Of a stretch of DNA of 41,855 bases, positions 25,113-32,694 are shown one piece after another. How positions within the stretch are numbered: the first letter of the stretch is position 1; each line of letters opens with the position of its first letter. This DNA is from an uncultured Pseudomonadota bacterium (GTDB taxonomy: Bacteria; Pseudomonadota; Gammaproteobacteria; Steroidobacterales; Steroidobacteraceae): contig CAISHQ010000022.1 of the NCBI GenBank assembly GCA_903885195.1, positions 1 to 41,855 of the forward strand, in the 5' to 3' direction. Below the pieces are notes generated by a model. The model did not search any database, was not told where the DNA came from, and saw nothing but the letters and a program-made list of their open reading frames with translations. A program made the position numbers and the translations under genes.

Positions 25113-25936
25113 TGAGTGGCAGCATAAAGACAACTCGGGTCCTGGCTTTCGCTAGCGGGAAAGGCGGTGTCGGCAAGACGCTGCTCAGTTTGAATACTGC
25201 CGTAGCCTTGGCCAGGCAGCATCACAGTGTGGTGCTATTTGACGGTGACATGGGTCTCGCCAACGTGCATGTGCTGCTTGGAACACAGCCCCGTGCGACC
25301 GTGGCCGATGTTCTGGCCGGGCGCTGCGATCTGGCCCAGACAATGTTCGTGGGTCCAGAGGGGATCAAGATTATTCCTGGCGGCTCAGGCATCCGCGACC
25401 TCGCAGACCTGCCGAGCGGTGAATTCGCCCGGCTGCTGCAAGGTCTGCAGGACGTTCAGCCTCCGCCCGATTATCTGATTATCGACACGGGTGCCGGCAT
25501 CGGCTCGCACGTCACGACGCTGGTTCAGTTGGCCGATATCGTCGTCGTCGTCGTGCGCGATGAACCGGCTTCACTCGCTGACGCCTACGGTCTCATTAAG
25601 GTGGCCCACACCGAGTTTCAGTGCCAGTCGTTTCACATCGTTGTCAACGATGTAAAGGATGCGCAAAGAGGCCAGCAAGTCTTTACGCGCCTGCAGGACG
25701 TCGCAATGCGCTTTCTGGGGTTGCCGTTGACCTTATCGGGCGTTGTGCCCCATGACGATTCGATCACTGACGCAATGCGACGTCGCGAGAGTGTCGTGAC
25801 GGCGTTTCCGGAGTCCCGTGCTGCAGCGGCTATTCGCCGCTTGGCAGGGGAGCTATCGAACGCGGCGCTCGCGACGGATGCCAAGCGTTTCCTGCTCGAC
25901 AAGCTTGGTCGAGGCCGTGGGGTGGCGATGCCATGA
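25109..25936 (+). CDS. flhG: flagellar number regulator FlhG (FleN), MinD/ParA-type ATPase
   Basis: FlhG limits flagellar number and in Pseudomonas restrains FleQ. The 275-residue protein has the deviant Walker A GKGGVGKT (about 18-25), the switch I region DGDMGLANVHVLLG, the IIDTGAGIG Walker B/switch II (about 126-134), and a C-terminal membrane-targeting-like helix region. All ATPase motifs look intact. The N-terminus before the P-loop is short and lacks the DQAxxLR motif that activates FlhF GTPase in some species. It overlaps flhF and fliA by 4 nt each. Confidence 0.93.
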   Translation: MMSGSIKTTRVLAFASGKGGVGKTLLSLNTAVALARQHHSVVLFDGDMGLANVHVLLGTQPRATVADVLAGRCDLAQTMFVGPEGIKIIPGGSGIRDLADLPSGEFARLLQGLQDVQPPPDYLIIDTGAGIGSHVTTLVQLADIVVVVVRDEPASLADAYGLIKVAHTEFQCQSFHIVVNDVKDAQRGQQVFTRLQDVAMRFLGLPLTLSGVVPHDDSITDAMRRRESVVTAFPESRAAAAIRRLAGELSNAALATDAKRFLLDKLGRGRGVAMP

Positions 25937-26736
25937 AGCGGTCGGGCGACAGTTACGCGGAAGTGGCGAGCGCCATCGCGGCCGTTGACGTTGGCACCGA
26001 CGATTTCGCGGTGCACGTCAAGCTGGTTCGGCGGTGTGCGTCCCACTTTCGCGGGCGTCTGCCCGCGTCAATCGAGCACTCCGACCTGGTGCAGGCCGGA
26101 ATTGTCGGCTTGATGGAAGCCTTGGAGGCCTTTGATGCAAGCCGTGGCAATGACTTCGAGACCTTCGCAAAACTTCGCATCCGAGGCGCGATGCTGGATG
26201 AGATCCGCCGCGCATCGTGGGCGCCCCGAAGCACGGTCAAAGTGGCTGTAGAAGCCCGTGCTGCGGCCGTGCGTATCGCCAACGACAAGGGCACGACGCC
26301 TACCAACCGGCAGATCGCCGACGCACTCGGGCTCGATGTCGCTCGATACGAAAGTCTGCGGGGTCGGAACCAAGGCCTATCTGCATCGGTCAGTCTAGAG
26401 GATCTGGACTTCGCCAGTGACGGGCCGTTGCCCGAAGAGGTGGTCGCGGAGGAAAGTTCCCACGCGGCCTTGCGAGCAGGTATTTTGACGCTCAGCGAGC
26501 GAGAGCAAATGATCGTTGCCTTGTACTACGATCGGGAACTGACTCTAAAGGAAATTGGTGCTGTGCTTGAGGTCAGCGAGTCGCGAGTCAGTCAGATGCT
26601 CTCAGCTGTTGCGCGGAAATTGCGTGAAACGATGGGTGCGGGTCACACTGACACGCGAAACACTCGCCAAAACCCTAAAGGTCTTGGTGGGTCGGATCCA
26701 AGACTTACTTCGAGAGGAAGAACAACGTGTTCGTAA
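25933..26736 (+). CDS. fliA: flagellar sigma factor FliA (sigma28)
   Basis: FliA directs RNA polymerase to late flagellar promoters. The 267-residue protein has region 2 (LVQAGIVGLMEALEAFD, FETFAKLRIRGAMLDEIR), region 3 (TTPTNRQIADALGLDVARYE) and region 4 (LTLSEREQMIVALYYDRELT, EIGAVLEVSESRVSQMLS). A basic Ser/Thr/Arg-rich tail of about 33 residues follows region 4 and ends 10 nt inside motA; such a tail is not usual for FliA. Likely targets in this window are the promoters at 1917 and 21731. Confidence 0.96.
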   Translation: MKRSGDSYAEVASAIAAVDVGTDDFAVHVKLVRRCASHFRGRLPASIEHSDLVQAGIVGLMEALEAFDASRGNDFETFAKLRIRGAMLDEIRRASWAPRSTVKVAVEARAAAVRIANDKGTTPTNRQIADALGLDVARYESLRGRNQGLSASVSLEDLDFASDGPLPEEVVAEESSHAALRAGILTLSEREQMIVALYYDRELTLKEIGAVLEVSESRVSQMLSAVARKLRETMGAGHTDTRNTRQNPKGLGGSDPRLTSRGRTTCS

Positions 26737-27590
26737 TCATCGGTCTGGTAATGCTGTTCGGCTGTGTTTTCGGCTTCTACATCCTGCACCATGGCCCGAT
26801 GGCGCCGATCATCGAAGCTGCTCCGACGGAAATGGGCATCATCTTTGGGGCTGGCGTCGCCGCCATGGTGATTGGTAACAGCATAGAGGTCCTCAAGGGA
26901 GTCGGGGGTGGGCTCGGCAAATGTTTTGGTGGGCCCGCGTACAAGAAGCAGGACTATCAAGATACGATCACCTTAGTTGTTAAGCTCTTCAAGCTCTTCA
27001 AGGCAGAAGGTGCCGTTGCGCTTGAACCGCACATCGAAAATCCGGAAGCTAGCTCGGTCTTCGGTGAGTATCCGAAACTCCTCAAGGACCATGACTTGAT
27101 TGCAATGATCTGTGACACGATTCGGCTGCTGGTGACTTCCAACCAGCCCCCAAGCCCCGACGCGGTGGAAGACAGCTTGAATGTTGCGATCAAGACCCAC
27201 CACCACGGTGCGTTGAAGCCCGCCGAAGCAATGGCAGCCCTCGAAGGCGCATTGCCCGCGCTCGGTATCGTTGCCTGCGTGCTCGGTGTGGTTAAGACCA
27301 TGTCTGCCATCGATCAACCGCCGTCCGTCCTCGGCGGACTAATCGGTGCGGCGCTGGTCGGTACCTTTCTCGGCGTGTTCCTCGCCTATGGCATCGTGGG
27401 TCCGTTGGCACAGCGTATGAAGCAGATCGTCGATGAAGAGGGCCAGATCTACCAAGTGGCCAAGTTCGCGCTCATCGGACACATGAAAAATTTTCCTGTT
27501 CCGCTGATCATCGAGTCGGCGCGCGCTGCGATCGACCACCACTCCCGCCCGAGTTTTGCCGAGGTGTTTGATGGCCTCCGTGGCAAGTGA
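26727..27590 (+). CDS. motA: flagellar stator protein MotA
   Basis: MotA forms the five-subunit ring of the stator around MotB. The 287-residue protein resembles the E. coli type: four membrane helices, a cytosolic loop containing the FliG-facing segment (EYPKLLKDHDLIAMICDTIR), and the conserved proline-bearing helix (LPALGIVACVLGVVKTM) followed by IDQPPSVLGGLIGAALVG. The start is a GTG at 26727 overlapping fliA, after a GAGAGGAAG ribosome site. Length matches E. coli MotA (295). Confidence 0.95.
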   Translation: MFVIIGLVMLFGCVFGFYILHHGPMAPIIEAAPTEMGIIFGAGVAAMVIGNSIEVLKGVGGGLGKCFGGPAYKKQDYQDTITLVVKLFKLFKAEGAVALEPHIENPEASSVFGEYPKLLKDHDLIAMICDTIRLLVTSNQPPSPDAVEDSLNVAIKTHHHGALKPAEAMAALEGALPALGIVACVLGVVKTMSAIDQPPSVLGGLIGAALVGTFLGVFLAYGIVGPLAQRMKQIVDEEGQIYQVAKFALIGHMKNFPVPLIIESARAAIDHHSRPSFAEVFDGLRGK

Positions 27591-28593
27591 TGCAGTCCCG
27601 CCCTCTGAGGGGGTGAGCGGGGAAACGTCGGCAGCGCCTGAAGGCGCGGCGCCGACGGCAGAGAAAGTGCCGGCTGCAGCTGAAGACGCGGCTGCGGCAG
27701 CCGCCCCGCTGCAGCCGATCATCATCAAGAAAATCATCGACGAGGGCCATGCCGGTGGGCATGGCGGCGCGTGGAAAATCGCGCTGGCCGATATGATGAC
27801 CGCGATGATGGCCTTTTTCTTGTTGATGTGGTTACTCGGTGCGACTAACGCTGATCAACGCAAAAGCATCGCCGAATACTTTCAGCCCACTAATCGTCCG
27901 GTCGTCGATAAATCCGGTGGGTCAAACGGATTCTTCGGTGGCATGTCCTTGATTGATCCGAAATCGCTGCCCATGACGCTGACGCAGACGGGCATCAATC
28001 AACTGACGGCACCGGGAACCGAGGAGTACGAGTCAACGTCGGAAGACCAGGCGTTGCCGCAAGGTTTGAGTGAGGAGGAGCGTCAGAAGATTGCCGCGGA
28101 GCAGGACGAAAAAGCATTCGAGGCTCTTCAGGACGCGATGGAAAAGCAGATCGGCGCTGATGAGGCGACGTCAGAACTGCTGTCGAAGGTAAAATTTGTA
28201 AGGGAAAAAGAGGGTCTGCGTATCGAGATTCTCGATGATGCAGGATTCTCGATGTTTGACTCCGGCACCACCTCCTTATCGGGGCCGGCTGCTGCGCTGA
28301 TTGCCAAGGTGGGTGAGAGCCTGAAGGGCGTGCCGAACGAGGTCGCCGTGCGCGGACATACTGACAGCACGCAGTTCAAGGCGGCGGGTAATAACAATTG
28401 GACGCTGTCGGCTAATCGTGCCGATATGACTCGGCAAGTGCTGACCTCCATCGGGGTGGACGAATCGCGGTTCTCACGAATCGAGGGCGTTGCAGACTCG
28501 CAGCCGGTTAATCCAATGAACCCTGCGGACCCGAAGAATCGCCGTATCAGCATTACGGTACTTTATCGCGACGGCGAGTTGCCGAAAAAATGA
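27571..28593 (+). CDS. motB: flagellar stator protein MotB with long N-terminal extension
   Basis: MotB couples proton flow to rotation and anchors the stator to peptidoglycan. The 340-residue protein has one membrane helix (about 70-92; ALADMMTAMMAFFLLMWLLG) with the proton-carrying Asp at residue 74, a plug region, and an OmpA-like peptidoglycan-binding domain (about 205-335; VRGHTDSTQFKAAGNNNWTL and PKNRRISITVLYR). Asp is at residue 32 in E. coli; here about 42 extra Ala/Pro/Glu residues come first. No later in-frame Met precedes the helix, so the extension is probably real. It overlaps motA by 20 nt. Confidence 0.95.
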   Translation: MASVASDAVPPSEGVSGETSAAPEGAAPTAEKVPAAAEDAAAAAAPLQPIIIKKIIDEGHAGGHGGAWKIALADMMTAMMAFFLLMWLLGATNADQRKSIAEYFQPTNRPVVDKSGGSNGFFGGMSLIDPKSLPMTLTQTGINQLTAPGTEEYESTSEDQALPQGLSEEERQKIAAEQDEKAFEALQDAMEKQIGADEATSELLSKVKFVREKEGLRIEILDDAGFSMFDSGTTSLSGPAAALIAKVGESLKGVPNEVAVRGHTDSTQFKAAGNNNWTLSANRADMTRQVLTSIGVDESRFSRIEGVADSQPVNPMNPADPKNRRISITVLYRDGELPKK

Positions 28594-29129
28594 GTGCAGG
28601 GAGTGCGTTACCGCGGCTAAAGCGTTTGGTTGTGTTTGCTGCCTTTGCGGTTGCAGCGTCGACGGCCGATGCGCGATTTCTGAGTGGCTTTGATGCCTTT
28701 CGGGCTGGCGAGTACTGCAAAGCGCGCGATTATTGGTTGAAGAGTGAGCGCGATGGTGATTCAAATTCTGCATTCGGTCTCGCTGAGCTTTACGCCCGCG
28801 GATTTTGCGTCAAGCAGAACGATCGCCTCGCGACTCGTTGGTATTTGACGGCGGCTCTGCGCGGTAACTCGAGAGCGCGCGCCGAATTGGGTGTTCGGTA
28901 CGCTTACGGCCGGGGTGTTAAGCCCAACGCTTTCAAAGCCTATGTATGGCTTTCGGCCGGCAAGCTGAGTGCCGCCGGATGGGACACGACGTTCGTTAAA
29001 AATGCAGACGCCAACTTGCAAATGCTACGCCCATTGCTGACCGATAAAGAAAAGCAGCGGGCGGATCGCATCCTGGCTGCGTTCGTTCGCAAGTGGGCGC
29101 TGCCCCGAGAATTCAACTCGCTCGACTGA
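28590..29129 (+). CDS. secreted Sel1-repeat protein
   Basis: The 179-residue protein has a signal peptide (VVFAAFAVAASTADA) and at least two Sel1-type helical repeats (AFGLAELYARGFCVKQNDRL; RAELGVRYAYGRGVKPNAF), which usually mediate protein contacts in the periplasm. The ATG overlaps the motB stop, so it is probably co-transcribed with the stator genes. Sel1 proteins occur near motors in some bacteria (for example MotX-like and PflB-associated proteins), so a stator or envelope role is possible but not shown. Confidence 0.8.
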   Translation: MSAGSALPRLKRLVVFAAFAVAASTADARFLSGFDAFRAGEYCKARDYWLKSERDGDSNSAFGLAELYARGFCVKQNDRLATRWYLTAALRGNSRARAELGVRYAYGRGVKPNAFKAYVWLSAGKLSAAGWDTTFVKNADANLQMLRPLLTDKEKQRADRILAAFVRKWALPREFNSLD

Positions 29130-29134
29130 TGTGG

Positions 29135-30073
29135 TCAGAGCCCAGCGTCGGTGAACCGCACCACGACCTGAGCGCATACCGACTCTTGGGGTTCCGGTTC
29201 GCCGGACACCGTCCAGCGTGCGGCGCGCGCCCACGAGAGGGCCGCCTCGTTCGCCTCGGCGAACGGTGACGGTGCCGAGACCTCGAAGGTCCTGGCGGTC
29301 GATCGCCCGGTCGCGCAGACTTTCAAGCCCACGGTGTCACGGCCAACTTTTCGTCGCTGTTCGGGTGACAGCCAGGAGTTTGCGGTCCTAGAAGCTGAAG
29401 CCAAGCGAATTTGCGCAGGGGCTTTGCTTGCAGCGGATGCGGGCCGTGGGGGCGCCTCTGCCGAAACTGCTGGTGCTTCTTGTCGCGGGCTCGGCGGCGG
29501 CGCGTCGTGGGCGTGTTCACTGGGTTCGGCCGCATGGCTGGGCGACGCCGGTGACGTCGTCTCAGGCATTGCAGAGGAGTGGTGGTGCTGGATCTTCCAG
29601 ACGCCATTCTTTTGGGTATACACGAAGGTATATCGCGCCGCGACGCTGGATGCCCGGCCGTTAGCGTCCATCACCGAGAAAACGTAGAGCCCCATATCCA
29701 TCGCAGTGTTGCAGCCGAGGTGGATGGTTCGCTCAGTGATTTCGCCGCGCGGAAAACGCTGCAGGAAGTGTACGAAGTAGTCTTTGATCGCCGCCGTATT
29801 TTTCCGTGGGACGTTGGATACGGTCGGCAGCAGCACGGCATCCGGCCAATACATCGCCGTGACTTTGGCGGGGTCGAGGGAGGCGAGAGCGAGATTCCAG
29901 CTGCTGAACAAGTCCGCGACCTCAGACTCCTTGGCATAGACGCAGGCCGTCGGCGCGGGATCCATCTTTGCGGATTGCGCCGCCGTTGCTGCGCCGGGCG
30001 TAAGCCAGATCGCCAAGGTGAGCAGTGTCGTTGCGACGAGGCGCTGTAGTAAATTGTCTGCGGAAGCCAGCAT
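29135..30073 (-). CDS. exported SnoaL-like (DUF4440) domain fused to a TonB C-terminal-like domain
   Basis: The 312-residue protein has a signal peptide (cleavage near ATAAQ, residue 32), a SnoaL/DUF4440-type cone fold (about 44-165: SEVADLFSSWNLALASLDPA, VTAMYWPDAVLLPTVSNVP, YTFVYTQKNGVWKIQHHH), a Pro/Ala/Ser-rich linker (about 168-235), and an end that looks like a TonB C-terminal domain (VGLKVCATGRSTARTFEV, ANEAALSWARAARW). The SnoaL part often binds small hydrophobic ligands; the TonB-like part could contact an outer-membrane protein. No transport partner is adjacent. It converges with the Sel1 gene with a 5-nt gap. Confidence 0.65.
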   Translation of the reverse strand: MLASADNLLQRLVATTLLTLAIWLTPGAATAAQSAKMDPAPTACVYAKESEVADLFSSWNLALASLDPAKVTAMYWPDAVLLPTVSNVPRKNTAAIKDYFVHFLQRFPRGEITERTIHLGCNTAMDMGLYVFSVMDANGRASSVAARYTFVYTQKNGVWKIQHHHSSAMPETTSPASPSHAAEPSEHAHDAPPPSPRQEAPAVSAEAPPRPASAASKAPAQIRLASASRTANSWLSPEQRRKVGRDTVGLKVCATGRSTARTFEVSAPSPFAEANEAALSWARAARWTVSGEPEPQESVCAQVVVRFTDAGL

Positions 30074-30161
30074 GGTGTTACGTACTCCAAATCAACGTTC
30101 GTCGGTCGACAGGTCGCCCCGTCGCGCAGGTCAAGTCTCCGCCGACCTTCGGCCCAGCCTG

Positions 30162-30836
30162 ATGCGCCCGAGCGGCGGGCTTCGGTGGCATCTGAGAGCC
30201 CTTCGTTACCGGGAATGTCATGGTCCATTCCGTGAGCAAGTGGCGTCGTTCCTCGCTGCCTGGGAACCGGACACGACTGATCTCGTGCTGGTCGGGCCCA
30301 GTGCCGGATGGTTTCTGCCAGCGACCTTTCTCACGCGGTTCAGTCGGCTGTTGATGATGGAACTGGATACGTCGGCACGATTTTTTTTCCAGTTGCGTCA
30401 TGGACGGTCGCTGCGTCAGGCTCAAGCGTCCACCACGTGGTTGATGGGGGATTTCGTGACCGGACTGCCCGAGGTGTTGGCGGCGCGACCCAAGGCGGCT
30501 GTGCTTTTTTGCAACGTTCTTGGGCAGCTGGGCTTGGAGAGATCTGACTACCAAGTCGAATTGGCCGCATTGAAACTACGGCTTTCGGGCCGTCGGTGGG
30601 CCAGTTTTCACGATCGATTCTCCTCGTTGGGGCAAGACCTTCGAGGGCGGGTAGCGGCGAGTTTTTCGTCCACCCGAAGCATGGACGCTGCCATGCTCGG
30701 CGAACTCGGTTGCAGCGGGGAGTGGACAGACCATGGCACGGAACATGTTTTCCCGGACGGCACCCTGCGGCGCGTCGCCGTCTGGTCCATTACGAAATCG
30801 CGTGTGCATTTTGTGGAGATGGGCAGTGTGGGATGA
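30162..30836 (+). CDS. methyltransferase-like protein of unknown function
   Basis: About 224 residues from the ATG at 30162. A Rossmann-type beginning is visible (TDLVLVGPSAGWFLPATFL, then LLMMELDTSARFFFQLR), like motifs I and II of class I SAM-dependent methyltransferases, though the glycine-rich loop is atypical. No substrate can be suggested. A longer reading from 30072 would make its start codon overlap the start codon of the divergent SnoaL gene, and the extra 30 residues look non-conserved, so the later start is preferred. It ends 11 nt inside the next gene. Confidence 0.5.
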   Translation: MRPSGGLRWHLRALRYRECHGPFREQVASFLAAWEPDTTDLVLVGPSAGWFLPATFLTRFSRLLMMELDTSARFFFQLRHGRSLRQAQASTTWLMGDFVTGLPEVLAARPKAAVLFCNVLGQLGLERSDYQVELAALKLRLSGRRWASFHDRFSSLGQDLRGRVAASFSSTRSMDAAMLGELGCSGEWTDHGTEHVFPDGTLRRVAVWSITKSRVHFVEMGSVG

Positions 30837-31314
30837 ACGGTCGATTCTTGGCTTTGACCTGCGGTCGGCCGGGCTCGCGGGGGCTAAACTGACTCTTCTC
30901 GGTGCGCTCTGCGCCGCATTGGTAGCCTGCAGCCCGCGGGCTTCGTGCGATGAGCCCGCAGCAATCGAACAGATGCTTTCGTTGGGTCGGGAGGGAGTCA
31001 TTGAGGACGTTGCTGAGCAGTGCGTACGCGATCTCTACAAAAAGATCCCCGAGGTTACGGCGGCGTGTCCAGTCAATGATCAGGGGTCTCGCGCCGGGTG
31101 CTTGAAAGCCTGCGCATCGTGGGCGCAGACGGCTGTGGAGGCCACTAACGAAGGTGTTCAGACATTGTTCACCGACGAAACCATCGCCACGGTATCGTGT
31201 CGCGCGTCGGTCCGATTCACCGTGGCGTACGACGGCGGTCAAGTGGTTCGGGCCACCATCCCTTACCTGGTTGCCTCGCGTAGCGGTGCTCTGCAAGTGG
31301 CGTTGAGTCGCTGA
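30826..31314 (+). CDS. putative lipoprotein, unknown function
   Basis: About 162 residues from a GTG at 30826, coupled to the end of the methyltransferase-like gene. A hydrophobic segment ending ALVACS gives a lipobox (Cys near residue 35). The mature part contains five further cysteines (CVRDLYKKIPEVTAAC, CLKACASW), which suggests disulfides, and a strand-rich C-terminus. No family recognised. The start is uncertain because a longer frame is open to 30733. Confidence 0.55.
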   Translation: MWDERSILGFDLRSAGLAGAKLTLLGALCAALVACSPRASCDEPAAIEQMLSLGREGVIEDVAEQCVRDLYKKIPEVTAACPVNDQGSRAGCLKACASWAQTAVEATNEGVQTLFTDETIATVSCRASVRFTVAYDGGQVVRATIPYLVASRSGALQVALSR

Positions 31315-31353
31315 CCGCCGTTGGCGCTCGACCCGGTGGGGCGGCAGGGTGTA

Positions 31354-31359
31354 TATACT
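31354..31359 (+). promoter_or_regulatory. -10 element TATACT placed for a leaderless fur-type mRNA
   Basis: TATACT is followed by 7 nt and then the ATG at 31367, so transcription would start at or within a base of the start codon. No ribosome site is present. No convincing -35 element is seen. Confidence 0.5.
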
Positions 31360-31366
31360 TTCGCGG

Positions 31367-31774
31367 ATGCATGTTCGGCCAGTCACTTTGGTGGAACGGT
31401 TAAAAAAGAACGGGGTACTGCCGACGGCGCAGCGCCTGCGGATCGCTGCGCTGCTGCTCGCCTCTCCGCAGCATCTGACGGCGGAGCAGATCCTCTGCCG
31501 GCTTCGCGAGGGGGGCATGCGAATCTCCAAGGCCACGGTCTACAACACCCTCAATCTTTTTGCGGCCAAGGGGGTCATCCGCCAGCTCGCCGTCGATGGC
31601 GATCGCGCCTGGTTCGATTCCAACACCGAGCCGCACTACCATTTTCAGGATATCGAGACGGGCGCGCTCACGGATCTCGCGCCACAAGAGGTCCGTTTCG
31701 ACCGACTGCCGTCACCCCCGCCGGGCATGGAGTACGCCGGGGTCGAACTTTTCATTCGTCTGCGGCGCGTTTAA
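31367..31774 (+). CDS. Fur-family transcriptional regulator
   Basis: The 135-residue protein has the Fur winged helix (LPTAQRLRIAALLLASPQHL; KATVYNTLNLFAAKGVIRQL, about 53-75) and part of the metal site (HYHF near residues 90-93, DIETG 95-99, and His37). The zinc-binding CxxC pairs of classical Fur/Zur are absent, as in several Fur and Irr proteins of Xanthomonas-like and alpha bacteria. It may sense iron, haem or peroxide; the sequence does not decide. The ATG at 31367 is chosen over GTG 31349. Confidence 0.85.
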   Translation: MHVRPVTLVERLKKNGVLPTAQRLRIAALLLASPQHLTAEQILCRLREGGMRISKATVYNTLNLFAAKGVIRQLAVDGDRAWFDSNTEPHYHFQDIETGALTDLAPQEVRFDRLPSPPPGMEYAGVELFIRLRRV

Positions 31775-31807
31775 GATGCGCCCCCCGGCGTTCGCCCGGG
31801 GCCGGTT

Positions 31808-31883
31808 GCCGGGATAGCTCAGTTGGTAGAGCGGCGCATTCGTAATGCGTAGGTCGTAGGTTCGAATCCTATTCCCGGCACCA
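31808..31883 (+). tRNA. tRNA-Thr, anticodon CGT
   Basis: A 76-nt cloverleaf can be folded by eye. The acceptor stem GCCGGGA pairs with TCCCGGC. The D arm is GCTC-AGTTGGTA-GAGC. The anticodon arm is GCGCA-TTCGTAA-TGCGT with anticodon CGT (reads ACG, Thr). The T arm is GTAGG-TTCGAAT-CCTAT, and the CCA end is encoded. It lies between the Fur-type gene and a membrane-protein gene. No integrase or att repeat is beside it. Confidence 0.97.
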
Positions 31884-31896
31884 TTCTCTCCGTGAG

Positions 31897-31902
31897 TACA
31901 AT
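31897..31902 (+). promoter_or_regulatory. -10 element TACAAT close to the DUF4239 gene start
   Basis: TACAAT is followed by 6 nt and the ATG at 31909, 14 nt downstream of the tRNA. This predicts a leaderless message for the membrane protein, unless it is made by processing of a tRNA precursor. Confidence 0.4.
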
Positions 31903-31908
31903 GCGTTG

Positions 31909-32694
31909 ATGGAAGGCATGCTCGGAGAATTAGGTTCGCTCGTCGCAATCGGCCTGTTCGTCGTCATGATGGCGGCGGTGGAGTTCGGCCGCCGCATCGG
32001 GCGGCGTCGTTACCAGACCGACAAGGAATCGCTGACCGAGGGGCTGAGCGTCGCCGAAGGGGCGATTTTTGCGCTTCTCGGGCTGCTGATCGCGTTTACG
32101 TTCTCCGGGGCCGCCACGCGTTTCGAGGATCGGCGCCATCTCATCACGGAAGAGGCCAACGACATCGGTACGGCGTGGTTGCGGATCGACCTGTTGCCGG
32201 CCGCAGATCAACCGCTGGTTCGAGAGCTCTTTCGTCGCTACACGGACCTGCGCATCGAGGCGTACTCGAATGTGCAGAACGAGGCAGCAGTTGAGGCGCG
32301 TCTCGAGGCTGCAGCGGTGCTGCAGGCGGAGATCTGGCAGCGCGCCGTCACGGGTGTTCGTAGTCCCGACGCGTCGCCGGGTGCGGCGCAAGTGCTGCTG
32401 CCCGCTCTGAATAGCATGTTCGACATCGTCAATACGCGCGACACGGCGACTCGAAATCATCCGCCGCTCGCGATCTACCTTTTGCTCGGGGTCTTGTGCG
32501 CCATTGGCTCGATGCTGTTCGGGCACTCCATTGGAGCCAGCCGAAATCCCAACTGGCTGCATCGCCTGGCCTTCGCCGGGATCATCGCGCTGTCGATTTA
32601 CGTCATTCTCGATCTGGAATTCCCGCGTCGCGGGCTCATCCGCATTGACGGCGAGGATGGCGTGCTGATGGAGTTGCGTCAGTCCTTCGATTGA
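31909..32694 (+). CDS. DUF4239 (bestrophin-like) membrane protein
   Basis: The 261-residue protein has two N-terminal membrane helices (LVAIGLFVVMMAAVEFG; AIFALLGLLIAFTFSGAA), a charged central helical domain, and two C-terminal helices (IYLLLGVLCAIGSMLFG; FAGIIALSIYVILDLEFPR). The motif FTFSGAATRFEDRR and the ending YVILDLEFPRRGLIR are typical of the DUF4239 bestrophin-like family. An ion-channel role is suggested by that relation but unproven. Its 3' end overlaps the convergent diguanylate cyclase gene by 16 nt. Confidence 0.85.
   Translation: MEGMLGELGSLVAIGLFVVMMAAVEFGRRIGRRRYQTDKESLTEGLSVAEGAIFALLGLLIAFTFSGAATRFEDRRHLITEEANDIGTAWLRIDLLPAADQPLVRELFRRYTDLRIEAYSNVQNEAAVEARLEAAAVLQAEIWQRAVTGVRSPDASPGAAQVLLPALNSMFDIVNTRDTATRNHPPLAIYLLLGVLCAIGSMLFGHSIGASRNPNWLHRLAFAGIIALSIYVILDLEFPRRGLIRIDGEDGVLMELRQSFD

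Noticed and set aside
26676-26702. TAAAG followed by GTCGGATCC upstream of motA, as a sigma28 promoter
   Set aside because: The GCCGAT-like part is not at the 15-nt spacing and matches poorly; the sequence is also coding for fliA.
31780-31801. GC-rich inverted repeat after the Fur-type gene as a terminator
   Set aside because: Only a 6-bp stem can be paired cleanly and no T-run follows; it lies directly before the tRNA.
31808-31883. tRNA-Thr as an integration site for a mobile element
   Set aside because: No integrase, no direct repeat of the tRNA 3' end and no change in gene character were found on either side.
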